From: Roridomyces roridus
Taxonomy: Eukaryota > Basidiomycota > Agaricomycetes > Agaricales > Mycenaceae
Direction: 5' to 3'
Assembly (NCBI GenBank): GCA_029378245.1
Contig: JARKIF010000007.1
Location: forward strand, 2,356,001-2,420,000
Length of the DNA: 64,000 nucleotides
The notes under the pieces are model-generated. The model had not been told where the DNA came from and did not search any database. It saw only the letters and a list, made by a program, of their open reading frames with translations. A program made the position numbers and the translations under genes. This document shows positions 62,928 to 64,000 of the stretch, piece by piece (position 1 is the stretch's first letter; each line of letters starts with the position of its first letter).

Positions 62928-64000
62928 ATATCGTGCTATGGAATGAATTCAGTGAGAGCAACCTTTGAGTAGGCGTAGATGTCCGGTTTGATGACATTAC
63001 CCTTCGCATCTAGTGCTGGCTGGCATCTCATCTGTCCAGAGTGCTCCCTGGTCCAGGACCCAGGTCTTCCCGATTGCGTGAGATGAGTTGCTGCGTGTCT
63101 ATTGCCGCCCACGCGGCGCGGGGATGCAGCCCAGTCTGATGGCCAGGGAAGGGCTCGAGCAAAGAAGAATCAGACAAGAGCTCAAGGTGTCAGAATGGCG
63201 CAGTTGAGGGCTGGTCGCGCCGTCGCGCCGTGGCAACGTGGGAGCGGAGGAGAGAACTGATGGATCACGTGGCAGCAGACCCTCGGACTTTGTGATCCTT
63301 TGGCTTCCATCATCTTCCACGGCTAGGACTAGGCCCACTGGCCAGGAAGGACTCTGCCTTCAATGGCTCTGAGAAGGCTCTCGATGGGACTCTCAAACTG
63401 CTTACTCCTTATCCCCAACTGGCATCCGGGATTCACCCACGCTGGCGATTCGACCGTCATGTGAATGGTGAGTTAAAACTTGTTCCCAGCCTCCAGGCCC
63501 GGGTACGCTTTCTCCTCTCTACGTCCCTCGACGACGCTCCATGACGGATAGCCCACCGCGGGGTGTACCGACCATCCCCGGCGCTACCGAAGTCGGGAGG
63601 CCGGCCTGGAAATCAGCGCTTCTCGTCTTCACTTGCACGGTGGCGATTATCCGTTCTTTAAGATTATGGCTCCATCATTGATTCTTCTGTCCCCATTTGT
63701 GCAAAACTCTCTTTGTCCTCCTCTCTCACCTGGCTTGGCAGCCAATGGCCTCCCTCGAGATCCATGTTCGTTTTTCTCATGAAGAACCACAACTCAACAG
63801 CATTTGAACCAAATTTGAACAGCATTTCAGGCCACAATCCCACTCGGGCTCACAGCAACCATGCGGCCAAATTTGGTTCCCTCTGTTCGCTCAACGCGCT
63901 TCGTGCAATTCAACAGCTTCGTTGTAATTAATCTCTACAGCACTTGACACTTCCACAGCTTCGCGGCTGATCACGGACTCCATTAGTTACCCCGAAGGAT
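62928..64000. other. Right end of window, no gene recognised
   Basis: Short frames on both strands (for example minus 63338-63099) have no motif or splice support. A gene starting beyond the edge could have its promoter here. Confidence 0.4.

Overview
The window is nuclear DNA of a filamentous basidiomycete, most likely a mushroom-forming agaricomycete. The genes carry many 43-63 nt GT-AG introns. The gene families are typical of mushrooms: F-box/LRR-type repertoires, P-loop/TPR NLR-like proteins, GMC and BBE-type oxidoreductases, MATA-HMG-like proteins, an ML-domain lipid carrier and fungal 7-TM proteins. No rRNA, CRISPR or bacterial-style operon is seen. Calling it Mycena-like would be a guess.

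Layout. 1-782: 3' end of an NLR-like gene. 1.0-9.1 kb: three broken F-box genes (A, B, C), a hAT-type MITE and an HMG-box gene. 9.2-15.1 kb: a small secreted protein gene and a large NLR gene that is broken in its Walker A loop and interrupted. 17-25.6 kb: a quiet block of intact genes (11-exon GMC oxidoreductase, small conserved protein, 7-exon FAD-linked oxidase, ML-domain protein, second HMG-box gene). 26-31.3 kb: the one F-box gene that reads through (D), a shrunken S10 carboxypeptidase, and broken F-box gene E with two nested transposons at its start codon. 31.6-35.2 kb: a SnoaL-like gene facing a decayed adenylate-forming (NRPS-like) gene. 36.0-49.0 kb: F-box gene F, split by an 11.6-kb Ty3-type LTR retrotransposon with apparently identical LTRs. 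49-60.6 kb: intact genes (Ser/Gly-rich membrane protein, 2-TM protein, PI-PLC X-domain protein, 12-exon 7-TM protein, polytopic membrane protein). 61.4-63 kb: a foldback element carrying Pol III boxes and a TA-flanked mariner-type MITE.

The most unusual object lies inside the retrotransposon. Between pol and the 3' LTR, on the antisense strand, sits a multi-exon gene with at least five GT-AG introns of 48-51 nt, three of which must be removed to keep one frame. It has its own TATA box, a perfect 9-bp inverted repeat just upstream, a basic segment, a coiled-coil-like segment and, at its far end, a CCHC zinc-knuckle reading frame. Antisense introns would survive a retrotransposition cycle, so it may be a true cargo or regulatory gene of the element.

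The second theme is gene death by many routes. Of six F-box genes, one has a stop at a conserved Trp, one has a stop at a conserved Trp plus an internal deletion, two have single frameshifts and one is split by the retrotransposon. The NLR and the adenylating enzyme are broken too, while the metabolic and membrane genes between them are clean. All exon maps were built by eye from splice signals and frame continuity. No search or alignment was run, so family names rest on recognised motifs.
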